The translations under genes were made by a program, and so were the position numbers. The notes beneath the pieces are model-generated. The model made no database searches. It saw nothing but the letters and a program-made list of their open reading frames with translations, and was not told the origin of the DNA. This document shows positions 1 to 8,018 of a stretch of DNA of 64,000 bases, piece by piece (within the stretch, counting starts at the first letter, position 1; every line of letters starts with the position of its first letter). Location: assembly GCA_964576515.1 (NCBI GenBank), contig CAZNUW010000004.1:248001-312000 (forward strand), in the 5' to 3' direction. The DNA is from SHVO01 sp964576515 (GTDB taxonomy: Bacteria; Pseudomonadota; Alphaproteobacteria; Rhodospirillales; Rhodospirillaceae).

Positions 1-1
1 G

Positions 2-1156
2 TCCTATATCGACCGTATTCCCGATAGCGCGGTCGCCGCGCTCGTCGCCGCGAAGACCTTACAGCCGTCGGCGGACTTCGCGCTTCTGAAGGACGCCGAT
101 GCGGTGTTGATCTGCGTCCCGACGCCGCTGACGCGTCAGCGCGAGCCCGACATGAGTTATGTCGTGGCGACGGTCGAGCAGGTCGCGGCGCATCTCAAGC
201 CGGGGCAATTGATCGTGCTCGAGTCCACGACCTACCCCGGCACGACCGACGGTTTGGTGCGTCCCATTCTGGAGAAGCGCGGCCTGCGCAGCGGGACGGA
301 TTTTTTCCTCGCCTTCTCGCCGGAGCGTGAAGACCCCGGCAATCCCGCGTTTAACGTCGCGAATACCGCGAAAGTCATCGGCGGCGACGGCGACCAGGCG
401 TTGAGCCTTGCCGTGGCCCTCTACAGCGCCATCGTCCCCAAGGTCGTGCCGGTGGCGAACGCCGCGACCGCCGAAGCGGTGAAGCTCACCGAGAACATCT
501 TCCGTGCCGTGAATATCGCCCTCGTCAATGAACTGAAGGTGATTTTCGACGCCATGGGCATCGACGTCTGGGATGTGATCGAAGCCGCGAAGACAAAGCC
601 CTTCGGCTTCATGCCGTTTTATCCCGGCCCCGGCCTCGGCGGGCATTGCATCCCGATCGATCCGTTCTACCTGACCTGGAAAGCGCGCGAGTTCGACGTC
701 GCGACGCGGTTCATCGAACTGGCGGGCGAGATCAACACCGGCATGCCGCATTATGTGGTCGAGCGCCTCGCGCGCGCGCTCGACGAACGTTTCGCGCGTG
801 GCCTCAACGGCGCGCGCGTGCTTCTTCTTGGCCTGGCTTACAAAAAGAATGTCGACGACACGCGCGAAAGCCCGGCTCTGCGCTTGATCGAGCTGTTGGA
901 AACGCGCGGCGCAAAAGTCGATTATCACGACCCTTTCGTCGCGCGCATTCCGCCGACGCGCCACTACGGGCCGATCGCCGGCCGCGCCTCGATCGATCTG
1001 TCCAAGGATGCCCTCGCGGCCTACGACGGCGTGGTGATCGTGACCGATCACGAGACCGTCGATTACGATCTGGTGGCGCGTGCGGCCCGCCTCGTCATCG
1101 ATACACGCAACGCGTTGCGCGATGTGCGGGACCGCGCCAACATCGTGAAAGCATAG
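2..1156 (+). CDS. UDP-N-acetyl-sugar 6-dehydrogenase (nucleotide-sugar dehydrogenase), 5' end outside window
   Basis: The reading frame is open from the left edge, so the N-terminal NAD-binding part lies upstream; 384 residues are visible. The protein should oxidise C6 of a UDP-HexNAc to a uronic acid in the cytoplasm, using NAD, for surface polysaccharide. The catalytic cysteine lies in GLGGHCIPIDPFYL, the pattern of the WbpA/WecC type rather than the GGSCFPKD of UDP-glucose dehydrogenase. The C-terminal UDP-binding domain carries LLLGLAYKKNVDDTRESPA. The flippase at 61.6 kb and glycosyltransferase at 20.7 kb are too far away to be the same operon. Exact sugar substrate is not decidable from the sequence. 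Confidence 0.9.
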   Translation, partial: SYIDRIPDSAVAALVAAKTLQPSADFALLKDADAVLICVPTPLTRQREPDMSYVVATVEQVAAHLKPGQLIVLESTTYPGTTDGLVRPILEKRGLRSGTDFFLAFSPEREDPGNPAFNVANTAKVIGGDGDQALSLAVALYSAIVPKVVPVANAATAEAVKLTENIFRAVNIALVNELKVIFDAMGIDVWDVIEAAKTKPFGFMPFYPGPGLGGHCIPIDPFYLTWKAREFDVATRFIELAGEINTGMPHYVVERLARALDERFARGLNGARVLLLGLAYKKNVDDTRESPALRLIELLETRGAKVDYHDPFVARIPPTRHYGPIAGRASIDLSKDALAAYDGVVIVTDHETVDYDLVARAARLVIDTRNALRDVRDRANIVKA

Positions 1157-1419
1157 GGCTTTTTTAGCCTACACATTCGTGTGAGCGCGCCCGCCGGCGA
1201 CGTGAATTCGACGTTGTTACAATTCTCATAAGTATTTATAATAGCGCGAAAATTCGGGCTGCCCGCGAAGCTTCGCGCGCCCGCGTCGACGAACTCTAGT
1301 GTCGTGATCGCAAAACAGTTTCGGCGCAATTGGATCACAATTGTAACCGAGAGTCTTTGTGTGCCTGTGGCGGGTACGCAAAGTGGTTTGACGTCATCGA
1401 AAAGGGAGGAACCGACGCT
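1157..1419. other. 263-bp intergenic region before the HiPIP gene
   Basis: This stretch holds no gene. It contains a good sigma-70-like promoter (1214-1242) and a CAATTG-gatca-CAATTG inverted repeat at 1327-1343, which would lie in the roughly 170-nt untranslated leader of the HiPIP gene. No clear terminator for the dehydrogenase was seen after 1156. Confidence 0.5.
1214..1242 (+). promoter_or_regulatory. Predicted sigma-70 promoter of the HiPIP gene
   Basis: A -35 TTGTTA (1214-1219) and a -10 TATAAT (1237-1242) are separated by exactly 17 bp. Transcription would start near 1249, leaving a leader of about 170 nt before the ATG at 1420. Predicted by pattern only. Confidence 0.5.
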
Positions 1420-1737
1420 ATGACTGAATTCAATTTTTCCCGGCGTAAGTTACTCGCACGCGGCGCGATGTTGCCGCTGGCGGGCCTCGCTGTTCTCGGG
1501 ACGGCGCGCGCGGCCGTGGCGGCCGATGCGCTCTGCGCGGATCCCGCGAAACTCGACAGCGGGCAAATGAGTATTCGTGAGTCGCTCAACTATGTCGAAC
1601 AGTCCAAGGATCCCGCGAAGACCTGCGGCGGCTGCGGTTTCTTGAAGGACGTGCAAGGCGGCTGCGGGAACTGCGACATCTTCAATGGCCCCGCGAACGT
1701 CAACGGCCATTGCGATTCGTGGGGCGCGAAGGCCTGA
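1420..1737 (+). CDS. High-potential iron-sulfur protein (HiPIP), Tat-exported
   Basis: The 105-residue product should be a periplasmic one-electron carrier with a single 4Fe-4S cluster. The likely ligands are C69, C72, C85 and C98 (C-x2-C-x12-C-x12-C, ending GHCDSW), the HiPIP spacing; C39 and C82 are extra cysteines. The N-terminus SRRKLLARG followed by a hydrophobic stretch to about residue 35 looks like a Tat signal, as expected for a cofactor-loaded protein. The ATG at 1420 follows AAGGGAGGA at 1402-1410; longer in-frame starts would destroy the signal peptide. It stands alone with its own promoter and terminator. HiPIPs serve photosynthetic or respiratory electron transfer; no partner is encoded nearby. 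Confidence 0.92.
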   Translation: MTEFNFSRRKLLARGAMLPLAGLAVLGTARAAVAADALCADPAKLDSGQMSIRESLNYVEQSKDPAKTCGGCGFLKDVQGGCGNCDIFNGPANVNGHCDSWGAKA

Positions 1738-1773
1738 CATTAAGACTTCGCGACTCTGCGGCGTTTAAACGCG

Positions 1774-1807
1774 AAACGGCGGCGCCTCATCGAGGGCCGC
1801 CGTTTTT
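1774..1807 (+). terminator. Rho-independent terminator after the HiPIP gene
   Basis: AAACGGCGGC (1774-1783) pairs with GCCGCCGTTT (1796-1805), and the T run continues to 1807. It lies 37 bp after the HiPIP stop, and the gene to its right is on the opposite strand. Confidence 0.85.
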
Positions 1808-1825
1808 CTGTTCCGGCGAGGTTGG

Positions 1826-2830
1826 TTAGATCAGCCCGCGCGCCTTCAACTCATCCTTGAGGTAGGCGTAGTAAATCGGCGCGGCGATCAAACCGGGAAT
1901 GCCGAACCAGGCTTCCATCACCGTCATGGCGGCGAGCAGTTCCCACGCCCGTGCCTTGATGCGGGTGCCGATGATGCGCGCGTTCACGAAGTACTCAAGC
2001 TTGTGAATGATGACGAGGAACGCAAGCGAGCCGGCCGCGACCATCGGGCTCACGCTCAAACTCACGATGACGATGACGGTGTTGGAGATCAGGTTGCCGA
2101 TCACCGGCAGAAGCCCGGCGATGAACGTGACCGCGATCATGGTTTTCAGGAGCGGCAATTGGATGCCGAGCAGCGGCAATACCACGGCGAGGTAGATCGC
2201 CGTCAGGAAGGTGTTCAGGGCCGAAATCCGGATCTGCGAGAACACGATGTTGCGGAAGGCGTTGCTGAGGAACTCCGCGCGATCCTCAAGCGCCCGCGCC
2301 AGCGGGCCAAGGGCGGGGTTCTGGGTGCCGCTGTAGAACGCGACCAGGCCGCCCACGATCATGCCGATGACGATATGGAACGCGACGCGGCCCGCGTTCT
2401 GGCCGAACGTACCCAATTGTCCGGCGTTCTCGCGCAGCCACTTGGCGCCCGCGGCTTCGATGTCGCCGACATTGCCCGGCAGGTACTGTTGCGCCCATGC
2501 GGGCAGGTATTCCCGCGCCGTGCCGACGACTTCCGCCATCCGGTGCATCAGTTCGACGAAGCTGTCCGGCCCGGTGACCAGGTCGATGACTTCAAGCACA
2601 CCCAGGACAACGGCGACGGTGACGATAATGAGGGGCACGGCAAGCGCGATGGTGCGCCCGGCGTCGTGCGTCAGCCCCATGCGCAGGAACACGGGCGCGA
2701 TCAGGTGGACGACATGGAAGATCAAAAGGCCCGGCAGCAGCGCGCCCAGCATGCCGATGTCCAGCACCATGTACAGCGCGAAGCCCGCGATGACGAGGGA
2801 CGCAATTTCGACCTTGGATATTTCGCGCAT
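1826..2830 (-). CDS. AI-2E family transporter (UPF0118 permease)
   Basis: The 334-residue protein is an inner-membrane polytopic protein with paired hydrophobic segments at about residues 8-45 and 60-85, an amphipathic central loop (about 90-150), and a cluster of membrane helices from 150 to the end including GLLPVIGNLISNTVIVIVSL. This layout and the C-terminal region fit the AI-2E transporter/PerM family. The substrate cannot be inferred; many members transport ions rather than AI-2. It is convergent with the HiPIP gene and divergent from the methyltransferase. Confidence 0.85.
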   Translation of the reverse strand: MREISKVEIASLVIAGFALYMVLDIGMLGALLPGLLIFHVVHLIAPVFLRMGLTHDAGRTIALAVPLIIVTVAVVLGVLEVIDLVTGPDSFVELMHRMAEVVGTAREYLPAWAQQYLPGNVGDIEAAGAKWLRENAGQLGTFGQNAGRVAFHIVIGMIVGGLVAFYSGTQNPALGPLARALEDRAEFLSNAFRNIVFSQIRISALNTFLTAIYLAVVLPLLGIQLPLLKTMIAVTFIAGLLPVIGNLISNTVIVIVSLSVSPMVAAGSLAFLVIIHKLEYFVNARIIGTRIKARAWELLAAMTVMEAWFGIPGLIAAPIYYAYLKDELKARGLI

Positions 2831-2960
2831 CGCCCAGCTCCCAACTTCGCCCCGAAACTAGCCCGCTGGGGTGGTTTGGCAAATGAATATTCTCGCGAAT
2901 TGGTCTTCCGCTCCGGCGCCTGTTACGGCTAAGACACAGGGGACAGTGAGAGAGCCGACA

Positions 2961-3794
2961 ATGACAGAACCAAACACGTTCACGGCCCATAACATCCGCT
3001 TCGCGGACGGAACCGAGACCATGCCGGGTTTCGCGGGCGGGCTTTTGGCGGATGCCGACTGGTGTCGGGGCGCCAAACGTGTGCTCGATCTCCTGTATCG
3101 TGGCGCCTTCGCCGGCAAGCGCATCGCCGACCTCGGCTGCCTCGAAGGCGGATACGCGCTTGAATTCGCCCGCATGGGAATGAGCGCCCTCGGCATCGAG
3201 GTGCGGCAATCGAACTATGACAACTGTCTTGACGTGCAGCGCCGCGCGGGCCTTCGCAATCTCGCGTTCGCCAAGGACGATGTGTGGAACCTCGCGCATT
3301 ACGGCGTCTTCGACGTCGTCTTCTGCTGCGGTCTCCTCTATCACCTGGACCGGCCACGCGAGTTCATCCATCTCTTGGGCCGCCAGGCGCGCGACGCCAT
3401 CATCATCAACACGCACTACGGTCAGCCGGACCATTATCCCGAAACGGTGTTCGAGAAGGTGCTGGGTCCGATCGAGACCCATGAAGGCTATCCCGGCCGC
3501 TGGTACTTCGAGCACGACGGCGGCACGGTCGAGCAGCTTGAACAGATGAAATGGGCCTCGTGGGAAAACCGGCGGAGTTTCTGGCCCATCAAGGAAGGTT
3601 TGCTGGAGGCGATGCGCGAAGCCGGGTTCGATCTGGCGTTCGAGCAGTACGACACCCTCGGCAATATCCTTGCGAACGGCACAGACCGCGAGACCGTGCG
3701 CCATCACCGCGGCGTGTTCGTGGGGATCCGCACCGCCAGCCTTAACCGGTCGCGGCGCCGACCGGCGTGGCTGGCGCGCCTTCTGGGCGCTTAA
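2961..3794 (+). CDS. Class I SAM-dependent methyltransferase
   Basis: The 277-residue cytoplasmic protein carries a Rossmann motif I IADLGCLEGGYALEFARMG at about residues 53-71 and a motif IV-like VFCCGLLYHLDRP. The overall shape resembles CmoB-like or sugar/lipid methyltransferases, with a long C-terminal part holding ESPA-like hydrophobic strands. The ATG at 2961 (MTEPNTF) is chosen because homology-like sequence begins soon after it; a start 90 nt upstream would add unstructured sequence. The substrate is unknown. The stop is 4 bp from the convergent efflux pump gene. Confidence 0.75.
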   Translation: MTEPNTFTAHNIRFADGTETMPGFAGGLLADADWCRGAKRVLDLLYRGAFAGKRIADLGCLEGGYALEFARMGMSALGIEVRQSNYDNCLDVQRRAGLRNLAFAKDDVWNLAHYGVFDVVFCCGLLYHLDRPREFIHLLGRQARDAIIINTHYGQPDHYPETVFEKVLGPIETHEGYPGRWYFEHDGGTVEQLEQMKWASWENRRSFWPIKEGLLEAMREAGFDLAFEQYDTLGNILANGTDRETVRHHRGVFVGIRTASLNRSRRRPAWLARLLGA

Positions 3795-3798
3795 CTCC

Positions 3799-5358
3799 TT
3801 AGTGCTCGGCCGCCGCGGCCACGACGGGCTGGCCCGCCACGGCCGGTCCTTGCTTGGGCAGACGCAGCAGGAAAATCAGCGGCGTCACGATGAGGATGGC
3901 GTAAGCCATCACGCGGTAATCGTTCAGGTACGAGATCATCATCGCCTGGCGCGTCAGCTCGCCGTTGAGTTGCGCGATCCCGGCGGCGCCGTCGATCGAC
4001 CAGCCCGCCCCGGGGATGAGGGTCTGGAGCGCACGGCTGAACGGCGTGATGTGTTCGGACAAGGACGCGTGATTGATCTGCGTGTTCTGCGCCAGCAGCG
4101 CGACCATGATCGAGATACCGACACTTGAACCCATGTTGCGCGTCAGGCTGAAGAAGGCCGCGGCTTCCGTGCGCAGGTGCGCCGGCAGCGTCATGTAGGC
4201 GATCATGGACAGAGGCGGGAACAGGAACCCGATCCCCACGCCCTGCAGGACGCCGGTTGCGATCATCTCGAACTCCGAGACGTCGACCGTCCAGGTCGAC
4301 ATGTGCCACAGCGCGGCCGCCGTCAACATGAGGCCGGTGAACATGATCAGGCGGGCGTCCATGCGGGTGATGATGCGCCCCACGATCGCCATGGCGAACA
4401 TTGTGCCGATGCCGCGCGGCATCAGAACCAGCCCGGTGTCGATCACAGAATAGTGCATCAGATTCTGAAGCATCATCGGCATCAAGGTCATCGTGGCGAA
4501 CAACGTGACGCCGAAGGCCGCGCCGATGACCATGCTGACGGCGTAATTCACGTCGCGGAACAGGCTCGGCGTGATGAAAGGTTTGTCGGTGGTCAGCACG
4601 TGCGCGAGGAAGGCGTAGAACGCAAGGCCGGCGAGGACGGCCTCGATGATGATTTCGTGCGACGAGAACCAGTCGAGGGTTTCGCCGCGGTCCAGCATGA
4701 GCTGGAACGACGTCAGCGCAATCGCAAGGAGGGCGAAACCCAGCATGTCGAAGTGGGTCTTCTTGTTGGGCGGCGTCTCCGGAAGAAGCGCCATCACGGC
4801 CAAGGTGCAGATCAGGCCCAAGGGCGCGTTGATGAAGAAGATCCAGCGCCAGTTGTAGTATTCGGTCAGGTAGCCGCCCAGCGTCGGACCCAGGATGGGA
4901 CCGAGCATTACGCCCATGCCCCAGATCGCCATCGCGGGACCCTGTTTCTCCCGCGGGAACACATCCAGCATGATCGCCTGGGACAACGGCAGCAGGCCCG
5001 CGCCGAACAGGCCTTGCGCGACGCGGAACAGGATCATTTCCGGCAGGCTCTGCGCGATGCCGCACAGCATGGACGCGACGGTGAACCCGACAATCGAGAT
5101 GTTGAGAAGGTTCTTGGTGCCGAGGCGCGCCGCGAGGAAACCCGTGAGCGACATGCCGACCGCCGAGGCGATCATGTAGGACGTCAGCACCCAACTGATC
5201 TGGTCCTGCGCCGCGCTCATGCTGCTTTGCATGTGGGGCAGGGCCACGTTGGCGATGGTGGCGTCCAGCGTCTGCATGATCATCGCCAGCGTGACGACGA
5301 TCACCAGAGCCGAGCGCCGTCCGGGATGGGCGTTGAAGTATTCGTGCATCTGCGCCAT
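3799..5358 (-). CDS. DHA2-family MFS drug efflux permease (EmrB-type)
   Basis: The 519-residue inner-membrane protein has the 14-helix layout of the DHA2 family. It carries GFLAARLGTKN (MFS motif A region between helices 2 and 3) and GPILGPTLGGYLTEYYNWRWIF, the motif C and post-helix-5 signature of EmrB. It is expected to export lipophilic compounds by proton antiport together with the HlyD-like adaptor encoded 54 bp upstream. The operon order marR-emrA-emrB matches the E. coli emrRAB layout. Substrate is unknown. Confidence 0.93.
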   Translation of the reverse strand: MAQMHEYFNAHPGRRSALVIVVTLAMIMQTLDATIANVALPHMQSSMSAAQDQISWVLTSYMIASAVGMSLTGFLAARLGTKNLLNISIVGFTVASMLCGIAQSLPEMILFRVAQGLFGAGLLPLSQAIMLDVFPREKQGPAMAIWGMGVMLGPILGPTLGGYLTEYYNWRWIFFINAPLGLICTLAVMALLPETPPNKKTHFDMLGFALLAIALTSFQLMLDRGETLDWFSSHEIIIEAVLAGLAFYAFLAHVLTTDKPFITPSLFRDVNYAVSMVIGAAFGVTLFATMTLMPMMLQNLMHYSVIDTGLVLMPRGIGTMFAMAIVGRIITRMDARLIMFTGLMLTAAALWHMSTWTVDVSEFEMIATGVLQGVGIGFLFPPLSMIAYMTLPAHLRTEAAAFFSLTRNMGSSVGISIMVALLAQNTQINHASLSEHITPFSRALQTLIPGAGWSIDGAAGIAQLNGELTRQAMMISYLNDYRVMAYAILIVTPLIFLLRLPKQGPAVAGQPVVAAAAEH

Positions 5359-5412
5359 GGGCGGCGGCCGTCTTGCGAGGGGTGTGCGGTGTGGGCGTGC
5401 CGGAGTGAGGTC

Positions 5413-6495
5413 TTACGGGGTTTGCTCGCCGGCCTGCGCGCCGAACCACTTTGCGCTGCGCCGCAAGCCGGTATCGACTTCGGCGATGACGCTCATGCCG
5501 GCGCGCAAGGTCGGCCCGCGCGCGGTGTCGTCGAAGGCGATGCGCACGGGCACGCGCTGCACCACTTTCACCCAGTTGCCGCTCGAGTTCTGCGCGGGCA
5601 GGACCGAGAACTCGGCGCCCGTCGCCTGGCTGATGCTGGCCACACGTCCGTGGAAAGTACGGTCGGGGTAGGTGTCGACCTCGATCGCCACCGGTTGCCC
5701 CGGCTTCATCTGGGTCAGGTCGGTTTCCTTGAAGTTGGCTTCCACCCACACGCCGGAGGTGGAGACCAGCGACAGGATCGGCGCGCCCGTGCGGGCGAAG
5801 TCGCCCACCTTGGGCACCTGACTCACGACGCCGTCGAAAGGCGCGATCATCGTCGAGCGGTCGAGCATCAACTTCGCGCTCTCCCGGCCCGCGCGGGCCT
5901 GCTGGTAGGCCGAATGCGCATCCGGCGCGATGTTCGGGTCGCCTTCAAGCGTCGCCAGGATCTCCGCCTTCTCCTGTTCGAGCAGCGCGAGATTCCGCTT
6001 GGCCGATTCCAGCGCGTGCTGGGCCTGATCGAGTTTGGCGGCGGCCACGAAGTTGGACGACGCGAGCTGGGCCTGACGCTGATATTCGCGTTCGGCGAAA
6101 CGCACGTTGGTGCGCATCAGGGCGATCGATTCCTCTTTCTGCCGGTAACGGGCCTTGGCGCTCTCGATATTCGCCACGGCCGAGCGCATTTGTGCTTCGG
6201 CGCCTGCCAGCATCACTTTGTAGTTGGTCGCGTCGATGACGAGCAGCGGCTGGCCCTTCGTGACCTTCTGATTGTCGGTCACCATGACCTCCAGCACGTT
6301 GCCGGCGACTTCCGGCGACAGCGAGGCGATGTCGGCCTTCACATAGGCGTTGTCGGTCGAGACGAACCGTCCACCCGCGAGATACAAGGCGCCGCCCGCA
6401 AGAACGACGGCGAGCGGGACGCCCAGCATCAGGACGCGGCGCAGACCGCGATTCTTCTGGGGGGATGGGGTGGTGGTTTCAGGCTGTGCGGTCAT
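5413..6495 (-). CDS. HlyD/EmrA-family membrane fusion protein
   Basis: The 360-residue periplasmic adaptor has one N-terminal membrane anchor (about residues 19-42), a biotinyl-lipoyl-like domain (VSTDNAYVKADIASLSPEVA), a coiled-coil hairpin at about 85-215, and a beta-barrel region with GVWVEANFKETDLTQMKPG. These are the features of EmrA. It should link the EmrB permease to an outer-membrane channel, which is not encoded here. The marR stop lies 10 bp upstream, so all three genes are probably one transcript. Confidence 0.93.
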   Translation of the reverse strand: MTAQPETTTPSPQKNRGLRRVLMLGVPLAVVLAGGALYLAGGRFVSTDNAYVKADIASLSPEVAGNVLEVMVTDNQKVTKGQPLLVIDATNYKVMLAGAEAQMRSAVANIESAKARYRQKEESIALMRTNVRFAEREYQRQAQLASSNFVAAAKLDQAQHALESAKRNLALLEQEKAEILATLEGDPNIAPDAHSAYQQARAGRESAKLMLDRSTMIAPFDGVVSQVPKVGDFARTGAPILSLVSTSGVWVEANFKETDLTQMKPGQPVAIEVDTYPDRTFHGRVASISQATGAEFSVLPAQNSSGNWVKVVQRVPVRIAFDDTARGPTLRAGMSVIAEVDTGLRRSAKWFGAQAGEQTP

Positions 6496-6505
6496 GGTCG
6501 TTTCC

Positions 6506-6958
6506 CTAAGCGACGCTCGTTGTTGTGTCTTGTTTGTCCAGATTGGCGCGCATGCGGCGCAGAAGATCGGTCGCGAGCGCCAGTTCGTCGCCGCTTAAGC
6601 CGGCGACGGCGGTCGCGCGAAACGCGTCGAGGATCTCGCTCAGCTTCGCGATGACCGGCGCGGCGTTCTCGGTCAGGTACACTTGGCTCGCGCGGCGGTC
6701 GTTGGGCGAGGGCCGGCGCTCGATCAGACCCTGCTCGGCCAAGCGGTCGAGGGCGCGGGTCAGGGAGATGGGCTGCACCTCCAAGAGCGCCGCAAGATTG
6801 GTTTGAGTCAGCCCTTCGTTGCGCGACAGGTGCCACAGCGCGCGCCACTGCTCCTGGCTGAACCCAAGCTCGCGCGTCGCGCGGCCAAGGTAATGCCGCA
6901 TGGTGCGGGACAGTTCGTACACTTCCAGGGGAACGGAAAACGGCGCGCAAGCGGTCAT
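6506..6958 (-). CDS. MarR-family transcriptional regulator
   Basis: The 150-residue protein has a winged helix-turn-helix (EGLTQTNLAALLEVQPISLTRALDRLAEQGLIERRPSPNDRRASQVYLT, about residues 49-98) flanked by dimerisation helices. The DRR wing motif is typical of MarR. It is first in the operon with the EmrAB-type pump and should repress it until a ligand binds. A perfect inverted repeat at 7003-7023, 44 bp upstream of its start, is a good candidate operator. The ATG at 6958 gives the usual MarR length. Confidence 0.93.
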   Translation of the reverse strand: MTACAPFSVPLEVYELSRTMRHYLGRATRELGFSQEQWRALWHLSRNEGLTQTNLAALLEVQPISLTRALDRLAEQGLIERRPSPNDRRASQVYLTENAAPVIAKLSEILDAFRATAVAGLSGDELALATDLLRRMRANLDKQDTTTSVA

Positions 6959-7002
6959 CGGGGTCTCCAGCCTTGACGCCGCTGTTATAGGAGATGGATG
7001 AT

Positions 7003-7023
7003 ATTATATACCATGTATATAAT
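7003..7023. promoter_or_regulatory. Palindromic operator, probably for the MarR regulator
   Basis: ATTATATA (7003-7010) and TATATAAT (7016-7023) form a perfect inverted repeat around CCATG. It is strikingly AT-rich in this GC-rich DNA, is of the length bound by MarR dimers, and lies just upstream of marR in its promoter region. Confidence 0.6.
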
Positions 7024-7065
7024 TGCATTCCTGCTTTGCGGAAATCCATTTGGGGCCACCGATTT

Positions 7066-7102
7066 GGGGTCAGAGTAAATTAAAAAAATGGAGTCTGACC
7101 CC
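7066..7102. repeat. GGGGTCAGA...TCTGACCCC inverted repeat
   Basis: GGGGTCAGA (7066-7074) and TCTGACCCC (7094-7102) are perfect inverted arms around a 19-nt AT-rich loop. Sequences of this kind often flank REP-associated tyrosine transposase (IS200-like) genes; none is present, so this could be an empty end or remnant. The assignment to that family is from memory and uncertain. Confidence 0.4.
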
Positions 7103-7176
7103 ATATGTTGCCCCATACGTTGGGTGCCTTTGTGGAGTTCGCCCAGGTAAGGTGTGCGCCTTCCAGGAGGTGCCAG

Positions 7177-8001
7177 ATGGCTAAACGTCCCGCGGCGAAA
7201 CGTGCGTCCGTGAAAAGCGCGCCCAAGAAAAACGCGCCCGAGAAAAACCGGCCTGTAAAAAGCGGAGATTCCCGCGTCCTGGTCGGCATCGGCGGATGGA
7301 CCTATGAGCCCTGGCGGGGCGTGTTCTATCCGAAGGGCCTGTCCCAGAAGAAAGAGCTGGAATTCGCCAGCCGCGCCCTGACCTCCATCGAGATCAACGG
7401 CACCTATTATTCGTCCTTCAAGCCCGCGACCTGGGCCAAGTGGCGCGAGGAAACGCCCGACGGTTTCGTCTTCGCGGTGAAGGCGTCGCGCTATTGCACC
7501 AACCGCCGCGAGCTCGCGGGCGCGGGCGAGTCCGTCGACCGCTTCATTCACCAGGGCTTGAGCGAACTCAAGGATCGTCTCGGGCCGATCAATTGGCAGT
7601 TCATGGGCACGAAGAAATTCGATCCCACGGACTTCGAGGCGTTTTTGAAACTGCTGCCGCGCGAGGTCGACGGTTTGGAGCTGCGCCATGCGCTTGAGGT
7701 CCGAAGCCCCACCTTCATGGACGCGCGCTTCTACGACCTCGCGCGCAAATACAACGCCGCGATCGTCTTCGCCGACGATGACGACTTTCCCGAGATCGAC
7801 GAGCCCACCGCCGACTTCTCCTACGCCCGCCTGATGCGCACCGCGCCCGACGTCCAAACCGGCTACAAGACGTCCGCGCTCGACGGATGGGCGAAGCGCG
7901 CCAAGGACTGGGCCAAACGCGGCGACGCTTTCGTCTATTTCATCTCGGGCGCCAAGGAACGCGCGCCCGCCGCCGCGCAGGCGTTGATCGCACGCGTATA
8001 A
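7177..8001 (+). CDS. DUF72 domain-containing protein
   Basis: The 274-residue protein has a Lys/Ala/Pro-rich basic N-terminal tail (residues 1-30) followed by the DUF72 TIM-barrel-like domain, starting VLVGIGGWTYEPWRGVFYPKG and including SIEINGTYYSSFKP. The family is widespread (E. coli YecE) but its reaction is unknown. The ATG at 7177 is preceded by AGGAGG at 7165-7170. The stop is 17 bp before the dioxygenase gene, so the two are probably co-transcribed. The basic tail is unusual and may bind nucleic acid. Confidence 0.88.
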   Translation: MAKRPAAKRASVKSAPKKNAPEKNRPVKSGDSRVLVGIGGWTYEPWRGVFYPKGLSQKKELEFASRALTSIEINGTYYSSFKPATWAKWREETPDGFVFAVKASRYCTNRRELAGAGESVDRFIHQGLSELKDRLGPINWQFMGTKKFDPTDFEAFLKLLPREVDGLELRHALEVRSPTFMDARFYDLARKYNAAIVFADDDDFPEIDEPTADFSYARLMRTAPDVQTGYKTSALDGWAKRAKDWAKRGDAFVYFISGAKERAPAAAQALIARV

Positions 8002-8018
8002 CAGGAAAGGCGCGCCGC

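Noticed and set aside
2003..2932. 309-codon plus-strand frame opposite the AI-2E-type permease
   Set aside because: Product is Asp/His/Arg-rich shadow sequence; the minus strand codes a clear polytopic membrane protein.
4177..6654. 825-codon plus-strand frame opposite emrB/emrA
   Set aside because: Antisense shadow; the minus-strand frames are clear EmrB and EmrA proteins.
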